From the NCBI GenBank assembly GCA_947458875.1, contig CANGZD010000001.1, forward strand, positions 62,001 through 126,000: DNA of 64,000 nt. Direction: 5' to 3'. The DNA is from Sphingobacteriaceae bacterium. GTDB taxonomy: Bacteria; Bacteroidota; Bacteroidia; Sphingobacteriales; Sphingobacteriaceae. The position numbers were made by a program, and so were the translations under genes. Shown piece by piece: positions 54,945-63,877 of this stretch; the stretch's first letter is position 1; each line of letters starts with the position of its first letter. The notes below the pieces were generated by a model. That model was given only the letters and a program-made list of their open reading frames with translations. It had not been told where the DNA came from and ran no database searches.

Positions 54945-55676
54945 ATGGCCAAAACGGTTATCCCCTACAAAGATTCGAAGAGTAGCAAAAAAGAACAGGT
55001 AGCTAAAATGTTCAACAACATTTCGGGTACTTACGATTTCCTGAATCATTTTTTATCATTAGGTATTGATATTATTTGGCGCAAAAAAGCGATCCGGGAA
55101 CTGCTTGCCGATCGTCCAAAGCTGATTTTGGATGTGGCCACTGGTACGGGCGATTTCGCTTTTGAAGCCATCGGCATCCTAAAGCCGGATAACATCATTG
55201 GTGTAGATATCTCCAGAGGGATGTTGGATGTGGCCGAGCAGAAAATTAAAAAACGTGGTTTGAGCCAGATCTTTGAAGTACGTTTAGGTGATTCGGAGCG
55301 TTTGCTTTTTGACGATAATACCTTTGATGCCGTGACGGTGGCCTATGGCGTACGTAATTTTGAGAATTTAGAAAAAGGCTTGTCTGATATTTACCGGGTG
55401 CTGAAACCGGGTGCCAAAGCCGTGATCCTCGAGTTTTCACAACCCAAGCGTTTCCCAATTAAGCAGTTGTATAATTTTTATTTCAACTACATTACCCCCG
55501 CCATAGGCAAATTATTTTCTAAAGATAACAGTGCCTATGCCTATTTGCCTGAATCGGTTGCTGCTTTCCCCGACGGGGAGAACTTTACTAATTTAATGCA
55601 GCAAGTTGGTTTTAAACAACAAAAGTGTCGCCCATTAGCCTTTGGCATTTGTTCCATTTATACCGGTGTTAAATGA
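54945..55676 (+). CDS. ubiE: Demethylmenaquinone methyltransferase MenG/UbiE
   Basis: UbiE/MenG methylates the quinone ring with S-adenosylmethionine as the last step of menaquinone synthesis. The start ATG 54945 gives 243 residues; an upstream GTG (54918) was rejected because a promoter-like box lies between. It has VAKMFNNISGTYDFLNHFLSLGID, the SAM loop LDVATGTGDFAFEA and GVDISRGMLDVAEQK. The family signatures VAYGVRNFENLEKGL and VILEFSQP follow. It overlaps porT by four bases (ATGA). Confidence 0.95.
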   Translation: MAKTVIPYKDSKSSKKEQVAKMFNNISGTYDFLNHFLSLGIDIIWRKKAIRELLADRPKLILDVATGTGDFAFEAIGILKPDNIIGVDISRGMLDVAEQKIKKRGLSQIFEVRLGDSERLLFDDNTFDAVTVAYGVRNFENLEKGLSDIYRVLKPGAKAVILEFSQPKRFPIKQLYNFYFNYITPAIGKLFSKDNSAYAYLPESVAAFPDGENFTNLMQQVGFKQQKCRPLAFGICSIYTGVK

Positions 55677-56272
55677 TCCTGAAAAGAATTTTTATTTTAT
55701 TGATTAGCATTTTTTGCTATTTACCTCTGAGCGCCCAGCAAAATTGGGGTGGCGGGGTCGATGAACAATTCCTGCACTTTGGGTTTAGCTTCCAATATGT
55801 CTCTTCCAGAGTTAAACCAGACATCAATCATCCCAGCTCACCAGGATTTGGACTGGGTTTTGTTTCCGACTGGCGAGTGGGGAATCACGGAAATATTCGT
55901 TTTACGCCCAGTATTGTATTTGTTGACAGAGCCTTGAATGCAATGGACAATGTAGAATCGAACGCCATTGAAGCACCTCTTGGTTTTAAATTTAAATCGG
56001 ACAGAAGAAAGAATTTCAGAGCTTATGTAATTGGTGGTATTAAATATGCCAGAGATATCATCAGTAATAAAACTTATAACGACAACCCGGCCAAGTTCAA
56101 GCGAAACACCTGGTGGTACGAAACCGGTGTCGGCTTTGATCTTTATTTCGATTATTTTAAACTATCGCCAGAAATAAAATTAGCTAACACGCTGCATGAT
56201 GTCCGTGCTGATCAGACATTTGCAGATAAAGTTTTCCTCCGGCACTTGCAATTCAGTTTATATTTCGAGTAA
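55673..56272 (+). CDS. porT: T9SS outer-membrane protein PorT
   Basis: PorT is an outer-membrane beta-barrel protein needed for type IX secretion. The 199-residue protein has a signal peptide ending near LSAQ, then alternating strands rich in aromatic residues. Family-like segments are FGFSFQYVSSRVKPD, GFGLGFVSDWRVG, EAPLGFKFKSDRRKN and YETGVGFDLYFDYFKLSPEIKL. It is coupled to ubiE by a four-base overlap, the ubiE-porT order seen in other Bacteroidota. This supports a functional T9SS together with the sorting-domain protein at 46642. Confidence 0.88.
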   Translation: MILKRIFILLISIFCYLPLSAQQNWGGGVDEQFLHFGFSFQYVSSRVKPDINHPSSPGFGLGFVSDWRVGNHGNIRFTPSIVFVDRALNAMDNVESNAIEAPLGFKFKSDRRKNFRAYVIGGIKYARDIISNKTYNDNPAKFKRNTWWYETGVGFDLYFDYFKLSPEIKLANTLHDVRADQTFADKVFLRHLQFSLYFE

Positions 56273-56319
56273 AGTCAATTGAGTTTAAAACAGTATTTTC
56301 GAGTTATAATCCACCCAAG

Positions 56320-57078
56320 ATGTCAAAAATTGTACTCATAACCGGTGCAAGTTCCGGAATTGGTGCTGCCTGTGCCGAAATTTTTGCTTCCAATCAATAT
56401 GATCTTATTCTGGTAGCTCGCAGAAAAGCGAAACTCGAAGCACTGGCAAGCGATCTCAAATCTCGGTTTGGGGTTCAGGTTTTGAATGTTGAATTAGATG
56501 TAAGAGATGCCGAAGCAGTTGCTGCTAATTTTAATGCCCTGCCTGATAACTGGAAAAAAATAAATGTATTGGTGAACAATGCCGGTTTGAGCCAGGGTTT
56601 AGATCCTATTCACGAAGGAAACCTGAATGATTGGGACACCATGATTGATACCAATGTTAAAGGCCTGCTTTACGTAACCCGACTCATCAGTCCCTGGATG
56701 GTTCAACAGCAAAGCGGACACATTGTAAACATTGGCTCTATTGCGGGTAAAGAAACCTACGCCAACGGAAATGTGTATTGTGCCAGTAAACACGCGGTTG
56801 ATTCACTGAACAAAGCCATGCGAATTGATTTACTGCCTCACGGAATCAAAGTGAGCGGCATACATCCCGGTGCAGTGGAAACTGAATTTTCTGAAGTTCG
56901 TTTCAAAGGAGATAAGGAACGGGCAAAAGCCGTTTATCAAGGTTTTGAGCCACTCTTTGCTGCAGATATTGCAGATGCCGTTTGGTATGCGGTGAGTCGT
57001 CCGGCCCACGTAAATGTGAATGATTTAGTAATCATGCCTACCGCACAGGCCAATACCAGTCATTTGTTGAGAAAATAA
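56320..57078 (+). CDS. Short-chain dehydrogenase/reductase, YdfG-like
   Basis: SDR enzymes oxidise or reduce alcohols and ketones with NAD(P). The 252-residue protein has the cofactor motif TGASSGIG (8-15), NNAG (86-89) and the catalytic Ser140, Tyr153 and Lys157 (NVYCASK). The sequence resembles NADP-dependent 3-hydroxy acid dehydrogenase YdfG, with the basic ARRKAKLE after the second strand favouring NADP. The substrate is not certain. The YqeY gene follows 11 bases downstream. Confidence 0.92.
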   Translation: MSKIVLITGASSGIGAACAEIFASNQYDLILVARRKAKLEALASDLKSRFGVQVLNVELDVRDAEAVAANFNALPDNWKKINVLVNNAGLSQGLDPIHEGNLNDWDTMIDTNVKGLLYVTRLISPWMVQQQSGHIVNIGSIAGKETYANGNVYCASKHAVDSLNKAMRIDLLPHGIKVSGIHPGAVETEFSEVRFKGDKERAKAVYQGFEPLFAADIADAVWYAVSRPAHVNVNDLVIMPTAQANTSHLLRK

Positions 57079-57089
57079 ATTCAAAAATC

Positions 57090-57545
57090 ATGTCATTACA
57101 AGTACAAGTAGATCAGGATATCAAAGCAGCTATGCTGGCAAAGGCGGAAGCCCGCTTACGTGGATTGAGAGCTATAAAAGCAGCTTTAATTTTGGCAAAA
57201 ACAGAAAAAGGTGCTTCCGATACCCTGAGTGAAGAGGCAGAAATCAAAGTTTTACAAAAATTAGTAAAGCAGCGTAAAGAATCGGCAGAGATCTATCAAA
57301 ATCAAAACAGAAATGATTTGTATCAAATTGAAGTCGAAGAAATTGCCGTGATTGAAACTTACCTTCCAAAACAGCTCGATTCAGAAAGTATTCGCCAGAT
57401 CATCAAAGGCCTGATTGCCGAAAATTCGATCGAAGGCATGAAGGACATGGGCAAGCTGATGGGGCTGGCCAACAAATCACTGGCCGGCAAAGCCGATGGA
57501 AAAACCATTGCGGAGTTGGTGAAAGAATTAATTCTTGAAAAATAA
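57090..57545 (+). CDS. GatB/YqeY domain protein
   Basis: This 151-residue protein consists of a YqeY domain related to the C-terminal helical part of GatB. It has VQVDQDIKAAMLAKAEARLRGLRAIKAAL, the core KLVKQRKESAEIYQNQNR and EIAVIETYLPKQLD, and ends with SLAGKADGKTIAELVKE. The family is often encoded near amidotransferase or RNA-metabolism genes; its precise role is not settled. It is probably cotranscribed with the SDR gene. Confidence 0.92.
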   Translation: MSLQVQVDQDIKAAMLAKAEARLRGLRAIKAALILAKTEKGASDTLSEEAEIKVLQKLVKQRKESAEIYQNQNRNDLYQIEVEEIAVIETYLPKQLDSESIRQIIKGLIAENSIEGMKDMGKLMGLANKSLAGKADGKTIAELVKELILEK

Positions 57546-57547
57546 CT

Positions 57548-57581
57548 CTCAATCATATACTTAAACTTTAGTATAATTGAG
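57548..57581. repeat. Imperfect inverted repeat after yqeY
   Basis: CTCAAT ... ATTGAG arms with an AT-rich bulged inner stem lie in the 89-base gap before the hydrolase gene. There is no GC-rich stem or T-run, so it is listed only as an inverted repeat. Confidence 0.3.
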
Positions 57582-57634
57582 TGGAATTAAAATGAAAACC
57601 AGACAATTGCACTCAAATATTAGCGTTATCAATT

Positions 57635-58396
57635 ATGGAGTTTGTTATTAAGGAAGAAAAGGGTTTTAAATATGTAGAAGAAGGGGAGGGTGAGGCACTT
57701 ATTTTGCTCCATGGATTGATGGGTGCGTTGAGCAATTGGGAGGCTGTAATCAACGAATTTAAGGGCCGTTACCGCGTTATTATTCCCATGTTGCCTATTT
57801 ACGATTTGCCACTATTGACCACGGGTGTAAAGACTTTATCAAAATACCTGGCAAAGTTTGTGAAGTTTAAACAATTAGACCGTTTTGTTTTGTTGGGGAA
57901 TTCTTTAGGTGGACATGTGGGCTTAGTATATACCCTCAAACATCAGGACAAAGTGACAGCACTTGTCCTGGCCGGTAGTTCCGGATTGTACGAAAATGCT
58001 TTTGGTGGGTCATTCCCCAAAAGAGAAAATTACGAGTTCATAAAAGAGAAAGTGGAATTTACTTTTTTTGATCCGGCTACCGCTACCAAGGAGCTGGTAG
58101 ATGAAGTATACGCTACGGTAAACGACCGTCACAAAGTGATCCGTATTTTAGCAATGGCAAAATCAGCGATCAGACATAATATGGCGAAAGAATTAAAGGA
58201 CATCAAGATACCTGTTTGTCTCATTTGGGGTAAGAATGATGTGGTAACTCCGCCTGATGTTGCTTTGGAATTTAAAAAATTATTACCCGATGCAGAGTTG
58301 AATTGGATTGCCCAATGCGGTCATGCACCCATGATGGAAAGACCCCAAGAATTTAACCAAAATCTTCATCAGTTTTTAGACCGTTTAAAATACTAA
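57635..58396 (+). CDS. Alpha/beta-fold hydrolase
   Basis: This 253-residue protein has the alpha/beta hydrolase oxyanion motif LLHGLMG (24-30) and the nucleophile elbow G-N-S90-L-G-G. The acid is an Asp in LIWGKNDVVTPPD and the catalytic His is in QCGHAPMMERP. All three catalytic residues are present, and there is no signal peptide. The substrate is unknown. It heads a chain of closely spaced genes that includes a CBS protein, nadK, a PorG-like protein and uppS. Confidence 0.9.
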   Translation: MEFVIKEEKGFKYVEEGEGEALILLHGLMGALSNWEAVINEFKGRYRVIIPMLPIYDLPLLTTGVKTLSKYLAKFVKFKQLDRFVLLGNSLGGHVGLVYTLKHQDKVTALVLAGSSGLYENAFGGSFPKRENYEFIKEKVEFTFFDPATATKELVDEVYATVNDRHKVIRILAMAKSAIRHNMAKELKDIKIPVCLIWGKNDVVTPPDVALEFKKLLPDAELNWIAQCGHAPMMERPQEFNQNLHQFLDRLKY

Positions 58397-58399
58397 TGC

Positions 58400-59062
58400 A
58401 TGCTTGCAGGTGAATTAATAAATCCGGCCATTTTACCGCTCAAACTATCAGACACGGTACTGAAAGCAAGGCATCGTATGGCTGAATTTCACCTAAAACA
58501 TTTACCCCTAACGGATGGGCAGTATTTTTTGGGCATGGTTTCTGAAGAAGCTTTGCTTGATTGGTCTGATGAGCAAGCGAAATTGAAAGATGCTCAACTG
58601 AACTTGATTCCTCATTTTATATTCGATGTGCAACATGTTCAAGAGGCACATCAGTTGATGGTTGAACAAAAAATCGACTGTGTACCCGTACTACATTCGA
58701 ATAAAAATTACGAAGGTTTGATTGTGGCCGAAGGCTTGCTTGCTGGATTAGCTAAATTGAATGCATTGGCTGTGCCGGGTAGTATTGTAATTTTAGAATT
58801 ACCAGCCCAAGACTTTTCCTTAGCGCACCTGTCCCAGATTGTGGAATCTGATCATGCCGCAATTCTGAATTCAGGAGTTTGCAGTTTTGAGGGTTCAAAC
58901 CGGCTGGAGGTCACCCTCAAAATTAATCGCACCGATGTAAATGGAATCGTAGCCTCTTTTGAGCGGTATAACTATAAAGTGTTGGCTGTATTCAATGATT
59001 TTAATCACAAAAATTATTATTCAGACCGGTACGATCAGTTGATGAATTATCTGAATATTTAA
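58400..59062 (+). CDS. CBS-domain protein, AcuB-like
   Basis: This 220-residue protein has two CBS motifs (about 5-60 with LKARHRMAEFHLKHLPLTDG, and about 70-125 with VQEAHQLMVEQKIDCVPVL). A C-terminal ACT-like segment (about 130-205) contains NRLEVTLKINRTDVNGIVASF. CBS pairs bind adenine nucleotides and act as energy sensors. It starts three bases after the hydrolase gene and precedes nadK directly, so a link to NAD(P) or nucleotide status is possible but unproven. Confidence 0.82.
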   Translation: MLAGELINPAILPLKLSDTVLKARHRMAEFHLKHLPLTDGQYFLGMVSEEALLDWSDEQAKLKDAQLNLIPHFIFDVQHVQEAHQLMVEQKIDCVPVLHSNKNYEGLIVAEGLLAGLAKLNALAVPGSIVILELPAQDFSLAHLSQIVESDHAAILNSGVCSFEGSNRLEVTLKINRTDVNGIVASFERYNYKVLAVFNDFNHKNYYSDRYDQLMNYLNI

Positions 59063-59071
59063 TTGGCATTT

Positions 59072-59953
59072 ATGAAAATTGCAATTTACGGCAGACAGTT
59101 TAATAGTTCGGTTGTTCCATTTTTACAACACATTTTCGATTGCTTGGCTGCCAGACAGATTGAAACCGTCATCTACGATAAATTCAATCACTTTATCGCC
59201 GATAAAATTAAGCTAAATACAGCTCCTGATACTTTTTCTTCTGCCGAAGATTTGAAAGGTCAGGTGGATATGTTATTCAGCCTCGGCGGTGATGGTACCA
59301 TGCTGGATACAGTGACCCTGATTAGAGATTCAAATATTCCGGTATTGGGTATCAATTTTGGCCGGCTGGGATTTTTGGCCAGTATCAATAAAGATGATAT
59401 TGAGGCTGCCATTGAGAGCCTCATTCAAAAAAACTATACACTCGATAAAAGATCTTTATTGAATATTGAGTCGGCATTTAATCCTTTTGGAACCGATAAT
59501 TTCGCACTAAACGACATCACTTTTCATAAAAGAGATACTTCTGCCATGATCATTATTCATGCTTATCTCAATAATGAATTTTTGAACTCTTATTGGGCCG
59601 ATGGACTGATTGTTGCCACCCCCACGGGCTCAACAGCCTACTCGCTCAGCTGTGGCGGACCTATCGTATTTCCTAATTCGGGCAACATCGTAGTCACTCC
59701 TATTGCACCCCATAACTTGAATGTTCGTCCAATTGTTTTATCAGACCACAACGAATTATCTTTTGAAATAGAGGGACGAAGTTCTAAGTACCGTTTATCA
59801 TGCGATTCACGCACCGAAGTGGTAGATACCTCTGTAAAAACGGTCATCCGGAAAGCTGATTTTCAAATTAATTTAGTTCGATTAAACAACGAGAATTACC
59901 TCTCCACCTTGAGAAATAAACTACTCTGGGGTATTGATACGAGGAATTATTAA
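59072..59953 (+). CDS. nadK: NAD kinase
   Basis: NadK phosphorylates NAD to NADP. The start ATG 59072 gives 293 residues; a TTG nine bases upstream directly abuts the CBS gene stop and is less likely. The catalytic GGDGTML motif begins at G72 (Asp74 catalytic). The conserved NDI in ALNDITFHKRDTS and the diphosphate-binding TPTGSTAYSLSCGGP follow. The PorG-like gene starts one base after the stop. Confidence 0.96.
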   Translation: MKIAIYGRQFNSSVVPFLQHIFDCLAARQIETVIYDKFNHFIADKIKLNTAPDTFSSAEDLKGQVDMLFSLGGDGTMLDTVTLIRDSNIPVLGINFGRLGFLASINKDDIEAAIESLIQKNYTLDKRSLLNIESAFNPFGTDNFALNDITFHKRDTSAMIIIHAYLNNEFLNSYWADGLIVATPTGSTAYSLSCGGPIVFPNSGNIVVTPIAPHNLNVRPIVLSDHNELSFEIEGRSSKYRLSCDSRTEVVDTSVKTVIRKADFQINLVRLNNENYLSTLRNKLLWGIDTRNY

Positions 59954-59954
59954 T

Positions 59955-60518
59955 ATGACACACAAACGATTTCTGGTTGTCCTAATCTTGAGTTTTTTAC
60001 CTTTTTTCTCCAAGGCCCAAACCTGGGAGTTGGGATTGGGTGTTGCCCTTTCTGATCAAATTTATCCCGCTTTCCCAAATGACCTCTTAAAATTCAATTG
60101 GCAGCTACTTAACGCTCATGTAAAAAGAAACTTTGATTCCTACTGGTCGGCAAAGCTTGGCATACAACATGGAAATTTTATTGGATCTGCAATCAACGAA
60201 ACCCAAGTAAATGCCCAGGTAGAATTCAATTTTTTCAAATACCAAACTTCTTCCGAAAAACATCGATTCAGCCCTTTCTTAACAGCCGGCTTTTCTGCTA
60301 ATCCTCAAACCCCAAATTCCATCAACACTATAGTAGGTACCGGTGTTAAATACAATGTGAAAGGAAATTGGAATATAATTATTGATTATCATTTAGCCAC
60401 AGGAAAGGTGTTCAATACGGGTACACCTAATTATAAGTTTGCAGGCTTAAGCTTAACTCATACCTTTGTAAGTCAGAAATGTCCGCTCGATGTAACTCAA
60501 AAGCGGAGGAGAAGATAG
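59955..60518 (+). CDS. PorG-like outer-membrane protein (DUF6089 type)
   Basis: This 187-residue exported protein has a signal peptide (about 1-21, FFSKAQT). Beta-barrel-like strands follow, such as WELGLGVALSDQIYP, YWSAKLGIQHGNFIG and NAQVEFNFFKYQ. Its sequence is divergent, but it lies immediately before uppS-bamA-ompH. From recalled literature the T9SS protein PorG of Porphyromonas gingivalis sits at the same place. ATG 59955 was chosen; the frame extends seven codons into nadK. It ends with a basic tail (KRRRR). The PorG assignment is an inference from synteny. Confidence 0.6.
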   Translation: MTHKRFLVVLILSFLPFFSKAQTWELGLGVALSDQIYPAFPNDLLKFNWQLLNAHVKRNFDSYWSAKLGIQHGNFIGSAINETQVNAQVEFNFFKYQTSSEKHRFSPFLTAGFSANPQTPNSINTIVGTGVKYNVKGNWNIIIDYHLATGKVFNTGTPNYKFAGLSLTHTFVSQKCPLDVTQKRRRR

Positions 60519-61259
60519 ATGGGTATTCCAGCAAGTATAGATTTAAATAATTTACCTCAACATGTAGCCATCATCATGGATGGTAATGGGAGATGGGCCA
60601 AAGAAAAAGGCAAACTGAGGGTTTTTGGTCATCAAAATGGGGTTTTGGCCGTTCGCGACACCGTGGAGGGCGCTGTTGAGTTAGGTATTCCTTATCTCAC
60701 ACTTTATGCTTTTTCTACCGAAAACTGGAACCGCCCCAAACACGAAGTAAATGCCCTGATGGAATTGTTGGTTTCCACCATTACCAAAGAAACCAAAACT
60801 TTAATGGACAATGGTGTACGCTTAAATACCATCGGCGATTTGAACTCACTTCCCAAATCTTGCGACCGACAATTGAAGGAAGCAATGGAAAAAACCAAAG
60901 ACAATAAGCGTTGTACGCTTACACTGGCCCTGAGTTACAGCTCCCGATGGGAAATTACAGAAGCTGTAAAAAGTATAGCTGCAAGTGTAAAAGCCGGCGA
61001 TTTGAATCCTGAGGAAATAAACGAAAGCCTTTTTGCCGATCGATTAAACACCGCCGGATTGCCCGATCCAGAACTGATGATCCGCACCAGCGGAGAGTTG
61101 CGAATCAGTAATTTCCTGCTTTGGCAGCTCGCTTATACCGAACTCTTTTTTACGCCAAAATTATGGCCCGATTTTAGAAGAAGTGATTTATTTGATGCCG
61201 TTTTGGATTATCAAAAAAGAGAGCGTCGCTTCGGTATGACCAGCGAACAAGTCAACTAA
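60519..61259 (+). CDS. uppS: Undecaprenyl diphosphate synthase (isoprenyl transferase)
   Basis: UppS makes the C55 lipid carrier for peptidoglycan and O-antigen by cis-condensation of isopentenyl diphosphate. The 246-residue protein has the signature VAIIMDGNGRWAKEKG with catalytic Asp21. YLTLYAFSTENWNRP, ELMIRTSGELRISNFLLWQLAYTE and the terminal RRFGMTSEQ are also present. It begins directly after the PorG-like stop with no gap, and bamA follows 61 bases later. Confidence 0.97.
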   Translation: MGIPASIDLNNLPQHVAIIMDGNGRWAKEKGKLRVFGHQNGVLAVRDTVEGAVELGIPYLTLYAFSTENWNRPKHEVNALMELLVSTITKETKTLMDNGVRLNTIGDLNSLPKSCDRQLKEAMEKTKDNKRCTLTLALSYSSRWEITEAVKSIAASVKAGDLNPEEINESLFADRLNTAGLPDPELMIRTSGELRISNFLLWQLAYTELFFTPKLWPDFRRSDLFDAVLDYQKRERRFGMTSEQVN

Positions 61260-61320
61260 ATTTCATTTTTAACAAATTTTAACAAAGCATTAAGCTATTT
61301 TAGCACGATAATATTCTGAG

Positions 61321-63864
61321 ATGAATCGCCTACTATTACTATTTATTTTTTTCCTCTACAGCACTGTGACCTTTGCACAGTTTGGTCGTGGCAGGCAGCC
61401 ATCCATTACTAGGAATAGTTCAAATGATGAAATCAGTTATTTGAATCCAAAAGAATACATCATCGGGGGTACAACAGTAAAAGGAGCACAATACCTCGAT
61501 CCGGGAGTGCTCGTTACCATCGCAAAACTTACGGTTGGAGAACGTATTGTGGTGCCCGGAGATGCTACTTCCAATGCAATCAAAAACCTCTGGGAACAGG
61601 GTTTAATGGATGATGTACAATTGAATGTGGCGGGCATTAAATCTGACACCATTTTTTTTGAGATTGAAATTGTGGAACGTCCAAGAGTAAGCCAATTCAA
61701 TCTCAGTGGTCTTAGAAAGGGGGAAATGGAGGATATCCTGGAAAAGATCAAGGATAAAAATGGCAAAATCATTAATGACAACCTTTACAATACCATTAGT
61801 TCCATTATTAAGAAACACTTCAACGAAAAAGGATATCTCTATCCTGATGTAAAATTTAAGCAGCAAAAAGATACTGCGGAGGCCAATAATGTCATTCTGC
61901 AAATCGCAGTAAATAAATACAATAAGTTTAAGATCAATCAAATTGATATTGAGGGTAATCAGGATTTCAGCGATAATCAGCTCAAAAAATACCTGAAAAA
62001 GGTGAAGGAGAAAGCAGTTTACCGGGTATTTGGCTCAGGTAAATTCTTCAATGAAAAATATGAGGAGGCTAAGGAAAAGCTGATTTCAAAAATGCAGGAG
62101 AAGGGCTACCGCGATGCCAATCTTCTGAAAGACAGCGTTTATAAACACGATGCACAAACAGTAAACGTGAAAATGGTGCTGCACGAAGGGCCTAAATATT
62201 ATTTTGGAGATATCAACTGGTCGGGTAATGCGCAATACGGGGCAGATGTATTAGACAAGATTCTCGGTATCAAAAAAGGAGAGGTTTTTAGCGAGGAAAA
62301 GCTAAACAAGAAATTGTCTGGAGGCGCCAATGGGGATGATGTTTCTTCTCTTTATCTGGACAATGGTTACCTGACTTTTAATGTTGATCCGGTCCAAACC
62401 AGGGTCAGAAAAGATACCATCGATCTGGAATTGAGAGTGTACGAAGGTCCGCAATATACCATCAGCAAAGTAACGCTAAAAGGCAATGAAATTACCAACG
62501 ACAGGGTAGTTTTACGAGAAATTAGAACAAAGCCCGGACAGAAATTCTCTAAACAAGATATCATCCGTACTACCCGTGAGATTGCCCAGTTGGGAAATTT
62601 TGATGAGCAAAAAACGGATGTAAAACCTATGCCCAATCCGGCAGATGGAACGGTTGACATAGAATATACGGTTGCCGAAAAACCTTCGGATCAGATTGAA
62701 CTTTCTGGTGGATTTGGCGGAGGCCGTATCATAGGTACTTTGGGTTTAACCTTTAATAATTTTTCTGCCAGAAACATGTTTAAAAAAGAGGCTTGGAAGC
62801 CTTTACCTAAAGGAGATGGACAGCGATTAAGTATCAGGGGGCAAACCAATGGTAAGTTTTTCCAATCTTATAATTTCTCTTTTTCCGAGCCATGGTTAGG
62901 TGGCAAAAAACCCATCAACTTCGGTATCAGTGCTTTTACCTCGCTGCAGTCTAACGGCTTAGGACGTACCAACCCTAATTTGCAGAAAATAAGAATGAAT
63001 GGCGTTACCGTAAGTTTGGGTAGACGTTTGAATTGGCCTGATAACTATTTCACCATGAGCCATGCGGTGAATATGCAGCAGTATATCCTAAATAATTATG
63101 GAATGGGCTTTTTATTCTCCAACGGTACTTCTTATAACTTCAACATTACACAGGAGATTTCCAGGAATTCGGTTGATGCGCCAATTTACCCGACAACAGG
63201 GTCAAATATTCGTTTAACCATGCAGCTCACGCCTCCATATTCCTTATTTAATAAAACCAATTATGTAACTGCTACTGACGAGGAACGTTACAAATATACT
63301 GAGTATCATAAGTGGAAATTTGAGGCACAATGGTTCCAGCGTATCTATGGTAAATTCGTGCTGAAAGCGCAAGCACAGTTTGGTATTATGGGCTTTTACA
63401 ACAGCGCTGTTGGACAGTCTCCGTTTGAGAGATTCAGATTGGGTGGTGATGGTATGCAAGGATTCAACTTTTTGCAAGGCTCCGAAATTATAGGTTTGCG
63501 TGGATACCAAAACAATGCGGTGATCCCGGTGGGCTCCAATCCACAAATTGCTCAAAACTCTGGAAGCCCGATCTTTAATAAGTACATTTTGGAACTCCGT
63601 CACCCGCTTACCACCAGCCAGCAAGCCACGGTGTTTTTATTGGCATTTGCTGAAGGAGGTAATACCTGGAACAGCTTGAAACAGTTTGCTCCATTTAATG
63701 TGAGACGTTCGGTGGGTGTTGGTGCTCGTATCTTCTTACCAATATTTGGTTTATTGGGTCTGGATTATGGTTATGGTTTCGACCAAATTCCAGGTTTGCC
63801 TGATGCGCACAAAGGACAGTTTCACTTTAGTATAGCACAACAAATGGGTGGTGGATTTAATTAA
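61321..63864 (+). CDS. bamA: Outer-membrane protein assembly factor BamA (Omp85)
   Basis: BamA inserts beta-barrel proteins into the outer membrane. The 847-residue protein has a signal peptide ending at TFA19-Q. POTRA-like repeats follow over about residues 40-450, for example VTIAKLTVGERIVVPGDATSNAIKNLWEQGLMDDV shortened as VGERIVVPGD. The C-terminal Omp85 barrel contains FSEPWLGGKKPINFG and FERFRLGGDGMQGF, and ends LDYGYGFDQ with a terminal aromatic strand. An OmpH/Skp gene follows 13 bases later. Confidence 0.95.
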   Translation: MNRLLLLFIFFLYSTVTFAQFGRGRQPSITRNSSNDEISYLNPKEYIIGGTTVKGAQYLDPGVLVTIAKLTVGERIVVPGDATSNAIKNLWEQGLMDDVQLNVAGIKSDTIFFEIEIVERPRVSQFNLSGLRKGEMEDILEKIKDKNGKIINDNLYNTISSIIKKHFNEKGYLYPDVKFKQQKDTAEANNVILQIAVNKYNKFKINQIDIEGNQDFSDNQLKKYLKKVKEKAVYRVFGSGKFFNEKYEEAKEKLISKMQEKGYRDANLLKDSVYKHDAQTVNVKMVLHEGPKYYFGDINWSGNAQYGADVLDKILGIKKGEVFSEEKLNKKLSGGANGDDVSSLYLDNGYLTFNVDPVQTRVRKDTIDLELRVYEGPQYTISKVTLKGNEITNDRVVLREIRTKPGQKFSKQDIIRTTREIAQLGNFDEQKTDVKPMPNPADGTVDIEYTVAEKPSDQIELSGGFGGGRIIGTLGLTFNNFSARNMFKKEAWKPLPKGDGQRLSIRGQTNGKFFQSYNFSFSEPWLGGKKPINFGISAFTSLQSNGLGRTNPNLQKIRMNGVTVSLGRRLNWPDNYFTMSHAVNMQQYILNNYGMGFLFSNGTSYNFNITQEISRNSVDAPIYPTTGSNIRLTMQLTPPYSLFNKTNYVTATDEERYKYTEYHKWKFEAQWFQRIYGKFVLKAQAQFGIMGFYNSAVGQSPFERFRLGGDGMQGFNFLQGSEIIGLRGYQNNAVIPVGSNPQIAQNSGSPIFNKYILELRHPLTTSQQATVFLLAFAEGGNTWNSLKQFAPFNVRRSVGVGARIFLPIFGLLGLDYGYGFDQIPGLPDAHKGQFHFSIAQQMGGGFN

Positions 63865-63877
63865 TTCAATAAATGCC

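Noticed and set aside
57548-57581. Terminator after yqeY
   Set aside because: The inverted repeat is AT-rich, bulged and lacks a T-run; kept only as an imperfect repeat.
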